Positions 52,651 through 62,700 of a DNA stretch of 64,000 nucleotides are shown in pieces (the first letter of the stretch is position 1; every line of letters begins with the position of its first letter). The DNA comes from DSOI01 sp041394885 (GTDB taxonomy: Bacteria; Acidobacteriota; Terriglobia; Bryobacterales; Bryobacteraceae). Location: contig JAWKHI010000039.1 in the NCBI GenBank assembly GCA_041394885.1, forward strand, positions 1-64,000, written 5' to 3'. Made by a program: the position numbers and the translations under genes. The notes beneath the pieces were generated by a model. It saw nothing but the letters and a program-made list of their open reading frames with translations, was not told the DNA's origin and made no database searches.

Positions 52651-54294
52651 GTGTTTGCACTTGCCGGTTCACTTTCACTTCTCAACCCGCGCAGAGCGGC
52701 CTTTGCGCTTCTGATCGCCGGCAGCTGCGCGATCTCGGCCGCCGAGCCGCGGCACGAAATGGTGCCGATGCGCGACGGCGCGCGGCTTTCCACCTATCTG
52801 TACGTGCCCGCCGGCTCCGGGCCGTGGCCGGTCCTCTACGAGCAGCGCTATGCGGATCTCACGGGCAGGGCAGCACAGGAACGCTACGCCGCTCTTGCCG
52901 CGGCCGGCTATGTGGTGGCGGCGCAGAATTTCCGTGGCACGCACCGGTCCGAAGGCGTGTATCAAGGCTATCGTGCGCTGGGATGGGGCAAAACCCAGGA
53001 TGGCTACGACACGGTGGAATGGCTGGCGAAGCAGCCCTGGTCCACGGGCAAGATAGGAACCTTCGGCGGATCCCAAGCCGGATACGCACAGAATTTTCTG
53101 GCCGTAACGCGTCCACCGCATCTGGTGGCGCAATACATCACCGATGGGGGCTTGAGCCTATTCCATCTCGGCTACCGCCGTGGGGGCGCCACGCGCCTCG
53201 AGCGATTCAAGCAAGCGATGCTCCCGTCTGCGCGGGACGAGGCGGAAGGGCGGAGTCATCTCGCCGATCAGGTGGCGCACCCGGACTATGACGACTACTG
53301 GGCCGCGGAAAACTGTTTTCCACACTTCGCGAAGATGAACGTGCCCGCTTTCATCGTGGCCAGTTGGTTCGACTTCATGGCGCGGGGTTCGATCGACAGC
53401 TACATCGGGCGCCAGCACCAGGGCGGCCCCGGCGCGCGCGGGCATCAGTGGATGCGGATTGGCCCGTGGCTGCACGGAGGAAGGAAGACCAGCGCGAAGG
53501 TGGCCGAACTCGACTTTCCGGACAACGCAGCCTGGGATATGGACGCCCACATGGTGGAGTGGTTCGACTTCCACTTGAAGGGCAAGAAGAACAGCGTCGA
53601 TCGGGCGCCGCGCGTCCGTTACTACATCACCGGCGCGGTGGGTGAGCCCGGCGCTCCCGGAAATGTCTGGAGGGACGCGCCGGACTGGCCCGTGCCGGCG
53701 CAAGTAGCGCCTTACTATCTCCATCCGGGTGGAGGGCTCGCGGAAACCATCGTCAGGACGGGCAAAACGGAATTTCTCAGTGACCCGATGCATCCGGCGC
53801 CGGTCAAAGGCCGTAACGAACCCACCGCTCGAGACGCGCGTGAATTCGAGTCGCATCCGGACGTGCGCTCCTTCACCACGGAGGCGTTGACGGCGCCCCA
53901 ACAGTGGACCGGCGACGTTCGCGCGGAGATCTTTCTTTCGTCCACGGCCCCGGATACGGACCTTTTCGTGCGGGTAACCGATGTGTATCCCGATGGACGG
54001 TCGATTGTGCTGGTGGATAGCGTGCAGCGCGCCAAGTACCGGTCCAGCTTCGAGCGGGCGTCGCTGATGCGTCCTGGACAGGTCTACAAACTTGCGTGGA
54101 ACGTGGGCTGGATGAGCCATATCTTCGCGGCCGGGCACCGGATCCGCGTGACGGTGAGCGGCAACGAAGCGGACTACTTCGAGCCGAATCCGAACACGGG
54201 CGAAATACCCACTTACGAACGTCCGGTACGCTATCTCGTGGCACGGAATGCCCTCCATCCCGGGTCGCGTGTGATCGCCCCGCGTGTGAAATAG
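52651..54294 (+). CDS. CocE/NonD family serine hydrolase (peptidase S15 type)
   Basis: 547 residues from GTG 52651. After a signal-like N-terminus (AAFALLIAGSCAISA) come the S15/CocE alpha-beta hydrolase features: RHEMVPMRDGARLSTYLYVP, QNFRGTHRSEG, and the nucleophile elbow TFGGSQAGYAQNF near residue 141. A C-terminal jelly-roll (X-Pro dipeptidyl-peptidase C-terminal) domain follows with VRSFTTEALTAPQQWTGDVR near 405 and HRIRVTVSGNEADYFEPNPN near 500. The family hydrolyses acyl esters or amides, for example cocaine esterase, X-Pro peptidases and glutaryl-acylases. The substrate is unknown. Probably exported. Confidence 0.87.
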   Translation: MFALAGSLSLLNPRRAAFALLIAGSCAISAAEPRHEMVPMRDGARLSTYLYVPAGSGPWPVLYEQRYADLTGRAAQERYAALAAAGYVVAAQNFRGTHRSEGVYQGYRALGWGKTQDGYDTVEWLAKQPWSTGKIGTFGGSQAGYAQNFLAVTRPPHLVAQYITDGGLSLFHLGYRRGGATRLERFKQAMLPSARDEAEGRSHLADQVAHPDYDDYWAAENCFPHFAKMNVPAFIVASWFDFMARGSIDSYIGRQHQGGPGARGHQWMRIGPWLHGGRKTSAKVAELDFPDNAAWDMDAHMVEWFDFHLKGKKNSVDRAPRVRYYITGAVGEPGAPGNVWRDAPDWPVPAQVAPYYLHPGGGLAETIVRTGKTEFLSDPMHPAPVKGRNEPTARDAREFESHPDVRSFTTEALTAPQQWTGDVRAEIFLSSTAPDTDLFVRVTDVYPDGRSIVLVDSVQRAKYRSSFERASLMRPGQVYKLAWNVGWMSHIFAAGHRIRVTVSGNEADYFEPNPNTGEIPTYERPVRYLVARNALHPGSRVIAPRVK

Positions 54295-54352
54295 CGTTCG
54301 GGGGGGGCGTCGGCCCGGGAGTTTGCATTAAACTCGTTCCAGTTTCAGTCTC

Positions 54353-55615
54353 ATGAAATCACTACCGGTCCTTCTGCTCGCCCTCGCGCTTCAGGCGCAG
54401 GAAATTCCCCTGCCTCCCATCCGCACGACGCTGCCTCCGATGCCGGGTCCGGACGCACTGGCCGCGCACCCGGAGATGCCGGATCCTCTGGTGGCCAACG
54501 ATGGCACGCACATCACCACCCAGGCGCAGTGGCGCAAGCGGCGCGAGGAGATCAAGCGTGTGCTCGAATACTACGCCGTGGGGCGGATGCCGCCGCCGCC
54601 GGGCAATGTCCGCGGAGAGCGCCTGAAAACCGAGATGCTGACATCGGGCGTGCTGTACCGGTTGGTGAAGCTGACGTTCGGGCCGGGGCGTAAGCTGAAC
54701 TTGCACGTGGGTATCTTTATACCGGCCGGAAAGGGTCCGTTTCCGGCGATCATTCTGCAGAGCTCGACGCCGCCGGGCGCGCCGGTGTTGCCGCGCCAAC
54801 CGCCGGGCGGCAATCAGGGACGCGGTTTGGACGTACTCACACTCGTCGGCCCTGCCAAGGACGCCAAGCCGGCCCCGGTGCGCCCGGCCCCGACCGCGGA
54901 GGAGATGGCCTCGCGGTACGCCGATGTGTTCCGGCGCGGCTATGCGCTGGTGGTGATGAACCCCAACGATTGCGCCGAAGACACCACGCTGCGCAACGAA
55001 GATGGAAGCTGGGCGTTCCGGAACACGCGATTCTATCCGGCGTATCCCAACTACGACTGGGGCATTCTGGGGGGCTGGGCGTGGGGAGTGTCCCGGGTGG
55101 CGGATTATCTGGTGACGGATCGCAGTATCGACAAGAACCGGTTGATCGTGACCGGCGCGTCGCGCAACGGGAAGTCCGCCATGGTGGCGGCGGCGTTCGA
55201 TGAAAGGCTGATGGGGGCACCGGTGGTGACGGGCGGAGGCGGGGTTGGCGCTTACCGATTTGCCGGGCCGCTCAAGAGCGAGACGTTGGACCTGATGCAG
55301 ACCAAGTATCCGAATTGGTTCTCGCCGCACCTGCGCCAGTTCCGAGGGCAGCGAGAGAAACTACCTTTCGATCAGCATTGGTTTTTGGCGCTATGCGCAC
55401 CGCGCCCGTTTTTGGCACTCGAGGGGGAGACGGACACGATTTCGCTTCCAGAGGCAGTGCGCCAGTCGATTCAGGGAGCGGCGCCTGTTTACGACCTGTT
55501 CGGGGCGCGGGAGAGGATCGGGGTTCACTACTCCAAGCATGGGCATGCGTTCACCGCGGAGGACTGGACGGCGTTAATGGACTTCGCCGACAGGCATCTG
55601 TCCGGGTCGCGTTGA
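54353..55615 (+). CDS. CE15-type glucuronoyl esterase-like alpha/beta hydrolase
   Basis: 420 residues. The signal peptide is KSLPVLLLALALQAQE. The N-terminal half has WRKRREEIKRVLEYYAVGRM, typical of acidobacterial CE15 and acetylxylan-esterase-like proteins. The nucleophile elbow is VTGASRNGKSAM near residue 266, close to the CE15 G-C-S-R-x-G-K motif with Ala replacing Cys. FDQHWFLALCAPRPFLALEG (about 340) and HYSKHGHAFTAEDW (about 388, catalytic His) follow. CE15 enzymes cut ester bonds between lignin and glucuronoxylan. With the apionate operon this points to plant-wall-derived substrates. It converges with the pilus operon 5 bases away. Confidence 0.8.
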   Translation: MKSLPVLLLALALQAQEIPLPPIRTTLPPMPGPDALAAHPEMPDPLVANDGTHITTQAQWRKRREEIKRVLEYYAVGRMPPPPGNVRGERLKTEMLTSGVLYRLVKLTFGPGRKLNLHVGIFIPAGKGPFPAIILQSSTPPGAPVLPRQPPGGNQGRGLDVLTLVGPAKDAKPAPVRPAPTAEEMASRYADVFRRGYALVVMNPNDCAEDTTLRNEDGSWAFRNTRFYPAYPNYDWGILGGWAWGVSRVADYLVTDRSIDKNRLIVTGASRNGKSAMVAAAFDERLMGAPVVTGGGGVGAYRFAGPLKSETLDLMQTKYPNWFSPHLRQFRGQREKLPFDQHWFLALCAPRPFLALEGETDTISLPEAVRQSIQGAAPVYDLFGARERIGVHYSKHGHAFTAEDWTALMDFADRHLSGSR

Positions 55616-55620
55616 CCGAA

Positions 55621-57402
55621 TTAGCGGTTGCGGGGCGATTGGGTGGGTCCGGCGGCGCCGCCGGGTGAGCCGAATCCGCCCGTGCCGCCGAAGGGTGAGG
55701 ATCCGAACGGGGAGGATCCGGGCGAGGATGACCCCGGCTGGCCCTGGTTGCCCGAGCCGGGCGCGCCGGTCCCGGTGAGGTTATTACTCTGACCGGGAAC
55801 CTTTTCGTCTTTCGGGTCATAGAGGAATTCCCATTCCTCATACTTGGTTTTCTCGTTGTAGATCTTGATGCCGTCGCCTTCGCGCTTGGTGGCCACGCCA
55901 GCGATACCGGCGCCGAACCCTTGCTGGGCCTGCGCCATGCCTCCAGGCAGCCCGCCTTGTCTGGGCTGGGTGAGTAACTGCTGGATCAACTGCTGTGCCT
56001 GGTTGCCCTGGACACCGGTCGAGCCGCCCTGCTGCGAACTGATCGGGCCACGCGACGCCGGGATACCGCCCACGCCAGGAAATGTGCCGCCGGGCCTTGT
56101 GCCTTGTTGGCCTGGAAACGGTTGTTGGCCTGGAAACGGTTGCTGTCCTGGGTAGGTCTGCTGGCCGGGGTATTGTTGCTGTCCTGGGTAGGTCTGCTGA
56201 CCCGGATACCTCTGCTGACCGGGGTATTGCTGCTGTCCCGGGTATTGCTGTTGACCGGGATACGTCTGCTGACCGGGATAGACGGGCTGAACCGGAAAGC
56301 CTTGCTGCCCGGGCATCGCCTGGCCGGGGGTTCCGGGCTGTCCCTGTTGTCCCTGCGTCAGGCCCGGATAGAAGGGCAACCCGGGAATCGGGGGGACGAC
56401 GGGTGTGGTCTGGCCCGGCTGCGCGCCCGGCACGCCCACCACCTGCCCGGGGAAGGCCTGACCCGGCTGTCCGGGGGGGAACTGCTGACCGGGGAAGGTC
56501 TGGCCTGGGAACTGTTGACCCGGGAACTGTTGGCCCTGAAAGGTCTGGCCCTGCTGGCCGGGAGGGAACTGTTGACCGGGAGGGAACTGTTGACCGGGGA
56601 ACGGCTGCAGCGCTTGCTGATTCGGATCCTGCTGCGCATTGGGGTTATTGGGATCGAACGCCTGTTGGGGATTCGGGTTGTTCGGATCGTAGGGCTGCTG
56701 GATGTTTGGGTTGTTCGGGTCGTAGGGCTGCTGCTGGTTTGGATTATTCGGGTCGTAGGGCTGCTGGTTCGGGTTATTCGGGTCGTAAGGCAGGGGGGCG
56801 TTGGGATTGTTGGGATCGTAATAGGCGGGGGCGCCCTGGGCTCCGGCGATGGTGGCCGGGCGATCGCTCGCCCCGCGCGGACCCGCCTGCTGGCCTGGAA
56901 AGCCCGGTTGACCCGGAATGCCCGGCTGGCCCGGAACGCCCGGCTGCCCGGGAAAGCCCGGCTGGCCCGGTGCGTTGAACAACTGCGTGCTGCCGCTGGC
57001 GGGATCGCCTTCGCCTTCTTTCTTGTCGCCGGGCTTGGCGTTGGGATCGGGCGGTTTGTGAATCTTGGAATCGGTGTAGGCTCCGGCTGCATCCACATGC
57101 ACCAAGCGCCACTCCTCTTTGCCGGTCATCGGGTCTTTGTACTTGCGGCGGAGAAAGCGGCGGTCCTGGAACTTTTCGAGATCCTCCATGCGCTGCGGGT
57201 AGGTCTTGTTCTTGCGGACGAACAACTGGATGGCGCGTTTGTACTGCTCGCCTCGCTCGATGAGCAGCTCCTCTTTTTCGCGCTGCCGTTCGAAAACCAG
57301 ACGCGGCGTCTCGAGGTAGAGCATGACGGCGATCGCTGCCGCCATGACGAAGACGAACAGGAGGGCGAAGCCGCGATCGTTCTTGTGGCGGCGGCGCAGC
57401 AT
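55621..57402 (-). CDS. Pseudopilin-like protein with a long Gln/Pro/Gly/Asn repeat tail
   Basis: 593 residues. The N-terminus has a class III-like prepilin form, KNDRGFALLFVFVMAAAIAVMLYLE, a basic leader then a hydrophobic helix, but the expected Glu at +5 is absent. Residues 30-110 form a coil and small domain (AIQLFVRKNKTYPQRMEDLE) as in GspG-like proteins. From about 150 to 490 the chain is low complexity: six (Y/F)DPNNPN units, then many PGQQ, FPPGQQ and YPGQQ units. The C-terminal 90 residues return to ordinary sequence (KIYNEKTKYEEWEFLYDPKD), then Gly/Ser. Last gene of the pil operon; probably exposed or linked to the pilus. Confidence 0.75.
   Translation of the reverse strand: MLRRRHKNDRGFALLFVFVMAAAIAVMLYLETPRLVFERQREKEELLIERGEQYKRAIQLFVRKNKTYPQRMEDLEKFQDRRFLRRKYKDPMTGKEEWRLVHVDAAGAYTDSKIHKPPDPNAKPGDKKEGEGDPASGSTQLFNAPGQPGFPGQPGVPGQPGIPGQPGFPGQQAGPRGASDRPATIAGAQGAPAYYDPNNPNAPLPYDPNNPNQQPYDPNNPNQQQPYDPNNPNIQQPYDPNNPNPQQAFDPNNPNAQQDPNQQALQPFPGQQFPPGQQFPPGQQGQTFQGQQFPGQQFPGQTFPGQQFPPGQPGQAFPGQVVGVPGAQPGQTTPVVPPIPGLPFYPGLTQGQQGQPGTPGQAMPGQQGFPVQPVYPGQQTYPGQQQYPGQQQYPGQQRYPGQQTYPGQQQYPGQQTYPGQQPFPGQQPFPGQQGTRPGGTFPGVGGIPASRGPISSQQGGSTGVQGNQAQQLIQQLLTQPRQGGLPGGMAQAQQGFGAGIAGVATKREGDGIKIYNEKTKYEEWEFLYDPKDEKVPGQSNNLTGTGAPGSGNQGQPGSSSPGSSPFGSSPFGGTGGFGSPGGAAGPTQSPRNR
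56105..56600 (-). repeat. Tandem repeats encoding PGQQ-type units
   Basis: Repeats of about 12-24 bases encode Y/F-P-G-Q-Q and F-P-P-G-Q-Q units inside the pseudopilin-like gene. Near-identical stretches such as those at 56130-56280 make the array prone to slippage and assembly collapse, so copy number is uncertain. Confidence 0.8.
56640..56820 (-). repeat. Tandem repeats encoding DPNNPN units
   Basis: Six units of about 30 bases encode (Y/F)DPNNPN followed by Q/P-rich spacers, in frame within the pseudopilin-like gene. Confidence 0.85.
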
Positions 57403-57405
57403 CGG

Positions 57406-58158
57406 TTAGGACCCCGCTGGCTCGGGTTCGATTTGTATCGTTTGTTTGTTGTCGTGCTCGGTGTCGAGCACTTCGGCTGAGGTCGCGCCGATCCGGACGA
57501 TGCGGTAGCGCTTCTGGACCGTCTGCCCTTCGGCGGCGGTGAAGATGTCTTCGCCGTTGAGGAAGAAGGCGCGCCTGCCGCCGGAGCCAGTCACGTAGCC
57601 GTAGAACTTCAACGGAATCGGCGGCGGCGGAGCCTTCTTGGAGGCGTCTTCGTCGGGCTTGGGCGCCTCGGCAATGAGCTTGGCTTGTTCCTCGGCGATC
57701 TGCTCCGGGGTCTTTTTGGGTACGATCTTGACGTCGGGCACCTTCACCGGCTCCGTGGAGAAATCAAACAGGCTGCGATGCCCGCCGGATATGGTGACGC
57801 TCTGGAGGCGTGCGAGGAGGTCCAGGCGGAGGCGCGGATCGGTCGTCTTGGGGTCGGCGCGTTCTTCCGGACGCGTTCCGCCGATTTTCGGGATCCATTC
57901 GCGAATGGTTTGCGACGATCTGGAAACGCGCCGGGGCGGAGCCTGACGGGCAGAGGGGGCCGGGTCGACAGGCCGCTCGGCCGGCACAGCCGCGGACCGA
58001 GAGGAGGTCACGGAAGAAGCCGATTGGGACGCCGACGGGGTGTGGGCGGTATAGGGATCGCCGGCGATCACGTTGGTGTACATGAGGTACGCCGCCACCA
58101 CCATCAGCCCGGCCGCGGTGGCCACTTTCTTGGGTTCCGCGCCAACCTTGATATTCAT
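57406..58158 (-). CDS. PilP-like pilus assembly protein
   Basis: 250 residues with one N-terminal membrane helix (VATAAGLMVVAAYLMYTNVI, about 12-31), a Ser/Pro-rich periplasmic linker and a C-terminal GspC/PilP-like beta domain. That domain reads IPLKFYGYVTGSGGRRAFFL and GEDIFTAAEGQTVQKRYRIV (about 180-220). In type IV pilus machines this protein joins the PilN-PilO pair to the outer-membrane secretin. It overlaps the upstream PilO-like gene by 4 bases and precedes the pseudopilin-like gene by 3, so all are one operon. A lipobox is not seen, unlike classical PilP, so the symbol is left blank. Confidence 0.7.
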   Translation of the reverse strand: MNIKVGAEPKKVATAAGLMVVAAYLMYTNVIAGDPYTAHTPSASQSASSVTSSRSAAVPAERPVDPAPSARQAPPRRVSRSSQTIREWIPKIGGTRPEERADPKTTDPRLRLDLLARLQSVTISGGHRSLFDFSTEPVKVPDVKIVPKKTPEQIAEEQAKLIAEAPKPDEDASKKAPPPPIPLKFYGYVTGSGGRRAFFLNGEDIFTAAEGQTVQKRYRIVRIGATSAEVLDTEHDNKQTIQIEPEPAGS

Positions 58159-58829
58159 GGCTGTGCTCCGGCGGCGGCCGGCGTGGCGGCCGGTTCGGCG
58201 GCAGGGGTGTTGGGAACCGCTTCCTGAATGAATGTGTTCATGCGGAACCGCGCGGCGAGGACGCCGGCTTTCTGGAGCGGCGCCGCTTGCAAACTGTCGA
58301 TGATGAGGAAGCGGCGGGAGCGGTCGACGAGATTGACGAACTGCACCAGGTCCGCGTAGCTACCCTCGTAGTTGGCATTGATGGTCATCATGCTGAGGTC
58401 GGTGCTGCCCTCCACCGGCTCGATGACGAAGGTGTGCTCGCGGGCTTGCAGGCCTGCTTTCTTGGCGGCGCTGTCGATCTCGTTGAGGATTGTGGAGGAA
58501 GTGGTGCGGCGATCCATGAAGTACTCACGGACGAACCCGTCTTGTTCGCCGCGGGCTCTTTCCACCTTTTCGGTCAAGTCGCGAATGTTCTTCAATTGCG
58601 TCTGTTCGAGCCGGATGCGGGTGCGGAGGTCGTGAAGCTGCGATTCGAGGTCGGCCACCGAGCCTCCGAAGGGCCGGTAGAGAAACACGAACGCGAGCAG
58701 ATTGGCGAGGGCAAGCGCGGCGAGCGCCCAAGTCCAGGGGGCGCGGGGATCCTTGCGCCGGGGGACAAGGGGGCCGGTGGAGGCGGCGCCCCGGAAGAAT
58801 GCGGCCGGCTTCTTAATGTTGAGGCGCAT
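58155..58829 (-). CDS. pilO: PilO-like type IV pilus inner-membrane protein
   Basis: 224 residues: a short cytoplasmic start, one membrane helix (WALAALALANLLAFVFLY, about 34-51), a coiled coil (LESQLHDLRTRIRLEQTQLK, about 61-100) and a ferredoxin-like periplasmic domain (STDLSMMTINANYEGSYADL, about 142-161). This is the standard PilO layout. PilO dimerises with PilN to align the inner-membrane ring. The start overlaps the end of the pilN-like gene by 17 bases. The C-terminal tail is Ala/Pro rich. Confidence 0.82.
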   Translation of the reverse strand: MRLNIKKPAAFFRGAASTGPLVPRRKDPRAPWTWALAALALANLLAFVFLYRPFGGSVADLESQLHDLRTRIRLEQTQLKNIRDLTEKVERARGEQDGFVREYFMDRRTTSSTILNEIDSAAKKAGLQAREHTFVIEPVEGSTDLSMMTINANYEGSYADLVQFVNLVDRSRRFLIIDSLQAAPLQKAGVLAARFRMNTFIQEAVPNTPAAEPAATPAAAGAQP

Positions 58830-59385
58830 AGTTCACGTTGACCCGTCCCCGGTAGAGGGGTTCCGATTGCGAAGGCGGCGTCCAGGTGGCGATGGTAGTG
58901 GCGCCGAACCGCGGCGAGGCCTCGAGCTTCATCAACATGTTGATCACCGGCTGGGGTTCCTTGGCCGCGACGGTCATGTCGAGCTGGATGTTGTTTTCCG
59001 TGTTGACCTGCGGGCGAACGCTGACCAGCCGTACGTTGTAGGGCATCACGCCTTCGAGATCGTCGAAAATCTGGGTCCAACTGATGCCCTTGCGCAGGAG
59101 AAGGCCGTTGAGGAAGACCGAATAGTCGAACACCTCGGCGTTGTGCGGCGTCCGGAGCGTCTGCTCGAGCTTGCCGTGCTGGGCGCGGATCTTTTCGAGC
59201 TGCGTTTGCACCTGCGAAATCGACGCCGTCAGCTCGGCGCGCTGCGCGCGCTCCACCCAGCCGAGGGAGACCTGCATGAGTAGTGTTCCGGTGAGGAGAG
59301 CGACGCCGGCGAGCGCGGCCAGGAGGAACGGCCGGTCACGCCGGAACGGCTCATTGGCGAGATTGATGGGGACGGCGGCTCTCAT
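58813..59385 (-). CDS. pilN: PilN-like type IV pilus assembly protein
   Basis: 190 residues. It begins with the conserved PilN motif INLANEPFRRDRPFLLAAL (related to the N-terminal PilM-binding segment INLLP of classical PilN), then one membrane helix (LAALAGVALLTGTLLMQVSL) and a coiled coil. A periplasmic domain with KGISWTQIFDDLEGVMPYNV near residue 95 completes it. PilN binds PilM in the cytoplasm through its N-terminus and PilO in the periplasm. Its ATG directly follows the pilM stop (TAAATG). It overlaps pilO by 17 bases, so coupling is likely. Confidence 0.83.
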   Translation of the reverse strand: MRAAVPINLANEPFRRDRPFLLAALAGVALLTGTLLMQVSLGWVERAQRAELTASISQVQTQLEKIRAQHGKLEQTLRTPHNAEVFDYSVFLNGLLLRKGISWTQIFDDLEGVMPYNVRLVSVRPQVNTENNIQLDMTVAAKEPQPVINMLMKLEASPRFGATTIATWTPPSQSEPLYRGRVNVNYAPQH

Positions 59386-60273
59386 TTACGCGTGCTCCTG
59401 AGCGGCTAGCCATCCGAGCAGACCCGCGTTGTTGTTCTGCGCCGCGCCCCATGGGGAGCCGAGCGCCTCCACTTCAATGCCGAGTTCAGCGGCGCAGGCC
59501 TCGGCGAGCGTGGCGTTGTCGCCGAAACCGCAGGCGAGGATGCGGTCCGGCCGGCGCTTCAAGGCATCTTCCGAGTAAGCGATGGTGGGGTAGAGGACCG
59601 ACATCACTTCCTCGACGGTCAATTCCCCAAGTTCGACGCAACGAACCAGTTTCGGGTCCCGGCCATCGCAGATGGCGACGGTGAGGATCTGCCCGTTGAG
59701 CTTGGCAAGAAGCGTGAGCCCGGCGGTGGGCAGCAGGTCCAGCGCGGCGAGGGTCGAAGTGGTGAGATAGCCGGGCAGGTACCCGGCGGCGCGGAAGGGC
59801 GCCTCATAGCGCGCGACGATTTCGCGGGCCGCGGCGGCGACGACCACTTCGGTCTTCTTGCCGGCTTTCTGGGTGTGGAAGCTGACGGCCGCGGTGTCGA
59901 GATCGAACGGGACGGTCTTCTTCATCCGGAAGCGGACGAGCGAAAGCTGCTCTTCCTTCTTGCCGGGGAAGGCTTCGAAGTCGAGCACCGCGATCCGGAC
60001 GCAGTAGTCGGGAAGGATGACCACGGCGTCGCGCCGCTTCCCGTTGCCCTTGACGAGCGAGGCGACGTGAGCGGCGAAGGCGTCCGGTTGGACGACGTTT
60101 TCGTTCACCGGCGAGATGGCCAGCACTTCGGAATCGAAGGGGCGAAACCCGATCTCGGGAGCTTGTCCGCGGCTTCCGCGGACAGCGAAGGCGACACCCG
60201 ACGCCGAGAGCTCGAACGCATGCGAAGGCGCTGGTTCGTCGATCACCCCGATAAGTTTTTGAAAGAAAGACAT
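59386..60273 (-). CDS. pilM: PilM-like actin-fold ATPase of the type IV pilus
   Basis: 295 residues, shorter than typical PilM (about 350). The actin-like fold is suggested by AFELSASGVAFAVRG near residue 19, VVILPDYCVRIAVLDFEAFP (about 83), the FRMKKTVPFDLDTAAVSF segment that matches the PilM motif around its R-x-K-x-x-P-F-D core, and ILACGFGDNATLAEACAAEL near 255. PilM forms a cytoplasmic ring that links the ATPase PilB to PilN. It lies 12 bases after pilB and directly before pilN. Sec-independent and cytosolic. Confidence 0.82.
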   Translation of the reverse strand: MSFFQKLIGVIDEPAPSHAFELSASGVAFAVRGSRGQAPEIGFRPFDSEVLAISPVNENVVQPDAFAAHVASLVKGNGKRRDAVVILPDYCVRIAVLDFEAFPGKKEEQLSLVRFRMKKTVPFDLDTAAVSFHTQKAGKKTEVVVAAAAREIVARYEAPFRAAGYLPGYLTTSTLAALDLLPTAGLTLLAKLNGQILTVAICDGRDPKLVRCVELGELTVEEVMSVLYPTIAYSEDALKRRPDRILACGFGDNATLAEACAAELGIEVEALGSPWGAAQNNNAGLLGWLAAQEHA

Positions 60274-60285
60274 GGGGAGGCCGGT

Positions 60286-61898
<1,613 letters not shown>

Positions 61899-62267
61899 GG
61901 GTCGGTGGGCGGACAGGGGTCCGCTCCTGATAGATCTGACGCTCGCGGGGGGGGATTCGTGCAGGGATCGGCGGGCGGGCTTTCCGTCTGGCGGATGCGC
62001 GTCCTGTTCCGCTCCCCCAATTCTTGGTAGGCTAGCGGTAGGCGTTTTTCGAACGTGGCAGGGCAAGCCTCCGCGCTTGCCGGATCCGCAAAACATCGCG
62101 GGAGAGCAAAGCGTCGCGGGAGAATGGAGAAGCTGTGATCTGCGAAAGGTGATCGGTACACGGTGTAGATGAGTGCCGGTGGGCTGATGACGGCGACAGC
62201 CTGCGTTGAACCCACGGAGCGGCACGATCTCATCGTCGAATAGGCGCGTGGCTTGTTGCTGTGGTGG
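61899..62267. other. 369-base intergenic region upstream of pilB
   Basis: No gene, promoter consensus or known riboswitch was recognised. A 7-bp hairpin, GGCAAGC (62062-62068) with GCTTGCC (62075-62081), is the only clear structure. A minus-strand frame stays open through the pilB leader but is rich in Pro, Arg and Ser and lacks a start context, so it is probably not coding. Confidence 0.5.
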
Positions 62268-62660
62268 CTAGAGCCCCTTTTCGAGCACCTGCCGGATGGC
62301 GCCGTCGCTGTGCATGCCCAGTGCGCCCATCGCATAGGCACAGCGCATCTCGAGAGTTCCATTCTCGAACGCGATCCCCATCTCTTGCGGCGTCCCGACG
62401 TTCACCAATCGCACCTTTTGCAGGGATTCCGCCACTGCCTCCCGGCCCATCGCATCGGCGCAAATCACGCGCAGCGCCATGTTCAGCCGGTGGCAGGAGA
62501 CGTTGTCGAGAAAGCGCAGCGCCTCGGCGTTACCGTCGAGCGACTCCCAGTCCACCTCGTACGGGATCTCTTTCCCGCAAATTTCTTCAATTTCTTTTTG
62601 GCGGGCAGGCAAGGTTACTTCTTTCAACTCTTGCATCGCCCGGCGTTCTGCCAGTCCCAT
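62268..62660 (-). CDS. Unrecognised 130-residue cytosolic protein
   Basis: I do not recognise a family. The protein is soluble, mostly helical and of ordinary composition, with no signal or membrane segment. The stretch KEVTLPARQKEIEEICGKEI leads to YEVDWESLDGNAEALRFLDN, and the C-terminal half (CHRLNMALRVICADAMGREA, then EMRCAYAMGALGMHSDGAIR) has Cys and Met residues. Amino-acid usage looks like a real gene. Purines AGAGAGGAATGAT lie before the start. It is 40 bases downstream of the next minus-strand gene and may be in its operon. Confidence 0.65.
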   Translation of the reverse strand: MGLAERRAMQELKEVTLPARQKEIEEICGKEIPYEVDWESLDGNAEALRFLDNVSCHRLNMALRVICADAMGREAVAESLQKVRLVNVGTPQEMGIAFENGTLEMRCAYAMGALGMHSDGAIRQVLEKGL

Positions 62661-62700
62661 TTATCATTCCTCTCTTCCTTCACGACGCGCCTTTCTTCCT

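Noticed and set aside
56104..57480. Leu/Gly-rich plus-strand repeat protein
   Set aside because: It is antisense to the tandem repeats of the pseudopilin-like gene, whose minus-strand frame has a coherent prepilin-like start and operon position.
61899..62267. Cyclic-di-GMP riboswitch upstream of the pilus operon
   Set aside because: The leader has a short GC-rich hairpin but none of the conserved GEMM core sequences.
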